In this document: piece after piece, positions 50,449 to 51,719 of the stretch
Layout of the letters: every line of letters begins with the position of its first letter
Numbering within the stretch: the stretch's first letter is position 1
NCBI GenBank assembly: GCA_902801375.1
Contig: CADCIB010000020.1
Location: 1 to 51,719 of the forward strand
Source of the DNA: an uncultured Prevotellaceae bacterium
Lineage (GTDB): Bacteria; Bacteroidota; Bacteroidia; Bacteroidales; Bacteroidaceae
Length of the DNA: 51,719 bases
Direction: 5' to 3'
Translations under genes and position numbers: made by a program
Notes under the pieces: model-generated
Databases searched by the model: none
What the model was told of the DNA's origin: nothing
The model's input: only the letters and a program-made list of their open reading frames with translations

Positions 50449-51330
50449 ATGAATGAAAAACGTTATGTAGTCGGTCTCGGAGAAGCACTCTGGGACGTAC
50501 TTCCCGAAGGAAAGAAACTGGGTGGAGCACCCGCCAACTTCGCCTATCATGCCGGACAGTTCCTGGGAGCTGACAACACCATCGCCGTCAGCGCCTTGGG
50601 TGAAGACAAACTGGCCGAGGAAACCATTGAGTCGCTCGAAGAACACGGGCTCCACTATCTCATGCCCCGCGTGCCCTACCCCACCGGCACCGTGCAGGTG
50701 ACGCTCGACGACAAGGGCATCCCCACCTACGACATTAAGGAGAATGTGGCGTGGGACAACATCCCGCTCGACTCCGACATCCAGACCATCGCCCGCAACT
50801 GCCGCGCCGTCTGCTTCGGCTCATTGGCACAGCGCAACGTGGTCAGCCGTGAAACCATCCAGCGCTTCCTGGACCTCACGCCCAGCGACTGCCTGAAGAT
50901 CTTCGACATCAACCTGCGTCAGCAGTTCTACACCAAGGAGGTCATCCAGGAGAGCTTGCGCCGCTGCAACGTGCTGAAGATTAACGACGAGGAACTGGTC
51001 GTCTTCGGACGTATGTTCGGCTACCCCGGCCTCGACATGGAGAACAAGTGTTGGCTCATCCTGGGCAAGTACAATCTTGATATGCTCGTGCTCACCTGCG
51101 GCACCAACGGCTCGTATGTGTTCAAGCCCGGCGAGGTGTCCTTCCAGCCCACACCGAAGGTGGAGGTGGCCGATACCGTAGGTGCCGGCGACTCGTTCAC
51201 AGGGTCGTTCTGTGCCTCCATCCTCAACGGCAAATCGCTGCAGGAAGCCCACAAGACAGCCGTAGAGGTCAGCGCCTATGTCTGCACGCAAAACGGTGCC
51301 ATGCCCGTCATACCCGAACGGATGCTCTAA
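50449..51330 (+). CDS. Fructokinase (PfkB/ribokinase family)
   Basis: A 293-residue cytosolic sugar kinase. It has the N-terminal G-E-A-L-W-D-V-L-P and G-G-A-P-A-N-F-A-Y-H substrate motif, and the C-terminal PfkB signature D-T-V-G-A-G-D-S-F-T-G-S-F with catalytic base Asp248. It phosphorylates the fructose delivered by the adjacent permease, feeding glycolysis. It is the last gene of the locus and is followed by a strong terminator. Confidence 0.93.
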   Translation: MNEKRYVVGLGEALWDVLPEGKKLGGAPANFAYHAGQFLGADNTIAVSALGEDKLAEETIESLEEHGLHYLMPRVPYPTGTVQVTLDDKGIPTYDIKENVAWDNIPLDSDIQTIARNCRAVCFGSLAQRNVVSRETIQRFLDLTPSDCLKIFDINLRQQFYTKEVIQESLRRCNVLKINDEELVVFGRMFGYPGLDMENKCWLILGKYNLDMLVLTCGTNGSYVFKPGEVSFQPTPKVEVADTVGAGDSFTGSFCASILNGKSLQEAHKTAVEVSAYVCTQNGAMPVIPERML

Positions 51331-51360
51331 ACCATTATTAAGAATAACCTGAAAACGAAC

Positions 51361-51406
51361 CGCCGCGAAAGCATCCCGACAGGATGATTCGCGGCGTTTT
51401 TCTTTT
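51361..51406 (+). terminator. Rho-independent terminator of the fructan PUL
   Basis: CGCCGCGAA (51361-51369) pairs with TTCGCGGCG (51388-51396), with inner CATCC/GGATG, followed by TTTTTCTTTT. It lies 30 bases after the fructokinase stop codon. Confidence 0.92.
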
Positions 51407-51541
51407 AAAAGAGTTCCGGCCAAGCGAGTGAAAAGTCGCGAAATTCCGCTGAATTTGTTTTACAAAATTGCATCAGGGATTTCTGCAATTCTGGAGAACG
51501 GAGCGGAAGGAAATCGCCGTTTCAATCCATTGTTTTTGTGG

Positions 51542-51594
51542 TTTGCGTCACTTCACCTCGTGATTTGCGTCACTTCACCTCGTGATTTGCGTCT
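51542..51594. repeat. 22-bp tandem repeat array (TTTGCGTCACTTCACCTCGTGA type)
   Basis: TTTGCGTC starts at 51542, 51564 and 51586, an exact 22-bp period. The first two units are full copies (TTTGCGTCACTTCACCTCG) and the third is partial (TTTGCGTCTGATCAC). The period equals that of the unrelated array at 33577-33656. The remaining gene-free end of the window (51407-51719) holds this array and the hairpin at 51607-51663, and no gene. Confidence 0.8.
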
Positions 51595-51606
51595 GATCAC
51601 AGCGTG

Positions 51607-51663
51607 AAATGCCATCCGCGAGCGGCTCAGACCTATGCGCTGAGCGCCTGAAAGATGGCATTT
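51607..51663. other. Long-range hairpin in the gene-free right end
   Basis: AAATGCCATC (51607-51616) pairs perfectly with GATGGCATTT (51654-51663). Inside, GCTCAG (51625-51630) pairs with CTGAGC (51640-51645) around a 9-base loop. It follows the 22-bp array. It may be a structured RNA, a repeat end, or a terminator for a gene beyond the window; nothing decides between these. Confidence 0.45.
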
Positions 51664-51719
51664 TCCAGCACAAAACACCATCTTTGTGCATCATTTTCCA
51701 TTCACTTTGACATCCAAAA

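Overview
The window looks like a chromosomal segment of a Bacteroidota bacterium, most likely a Prevotella-type member of the Bacteroidales. The evidence is: repeated TAnnTTTG-type -7 promoter boxes; a SusC/SusD polysaccharide utilisation locus (PUL) with a hybrid two-component regulator; many secreted proteins ending in a Y-x-L-x-G-R ... G-[IVL] tail like the type IX secretion (T9SS) sorting domain of this group; a radical SAM/lipoprotein pair of the Bacteroidales rSAM_w_lipo type; and a Bacteroides-type malate dehydrogenase. All identifications come from reading the sequence; no database search was run.

Layout. 1-377: a 33-bp repeat array and GC-rich palindromic repeats, with a promoter pointing off the left edge. 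378-8250 (minus): two very large secreted surface proteins. One carries three ribosomal L7/L12 C-terminal-like domains followed by adhesin/jelly-roll modules; the other is a six-repeat beta-rich protein. 8509-12996 (minus): housekeeping genes (rpsU, Xaa-Pro aminopeptidase, TlpA-like thioredoxin, mdh). 13178-19528: gamma-carbonic anhydrase, CotH-family protein, beta-helix protein and two small secreted proteins. 19670-22252 (minus): radical SAM/SPASM enzyme with its partner lipoprotein, then glutaminase. 22444-29020: MORN-GH25 lysozyme, OmpA lipoprotein, M1 aminopeptidase, GH53 galactanase. 29039-33426 (minus): a MacAB-like ABC export operon with two permeases. 33723-34298: a lone ChrA half.

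34423-51330 is a fructan (levan/inulin) PUL. Its content and order recall the Bacteroides thetaiotaomicron BT1754-BT1765 levan locus: sensor/regulator, susC, susD, DUF4960 lipoprotein in the surface-binding slot, a second secreted DUF4960 protein, a LamG-GH32 protein, a DUF1573 protein, a periplasmic GH32, an MFS sugar transporter and fructokinase. In the expected pathway, fructan is bound and cut at the surface, imported by SusCD, trimmed to fructose by GH32, carried inward by the MFS permease and phosphorylated by the kinase.

The front of this PUL is damaged. The regulator has no recognisable HATPase domain, and susC (at least seven junctions) and susD (two) are interrupted by clean deletions, while the DNA between the gaps still reads as intact coding sequence. 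This is either very recent decay or an assembly fault. Two PUL promoters share a roughly 29-bp motif whose right half starts exactly 56 bp before the -7 box in each, the best candidate for the regulator's operator.
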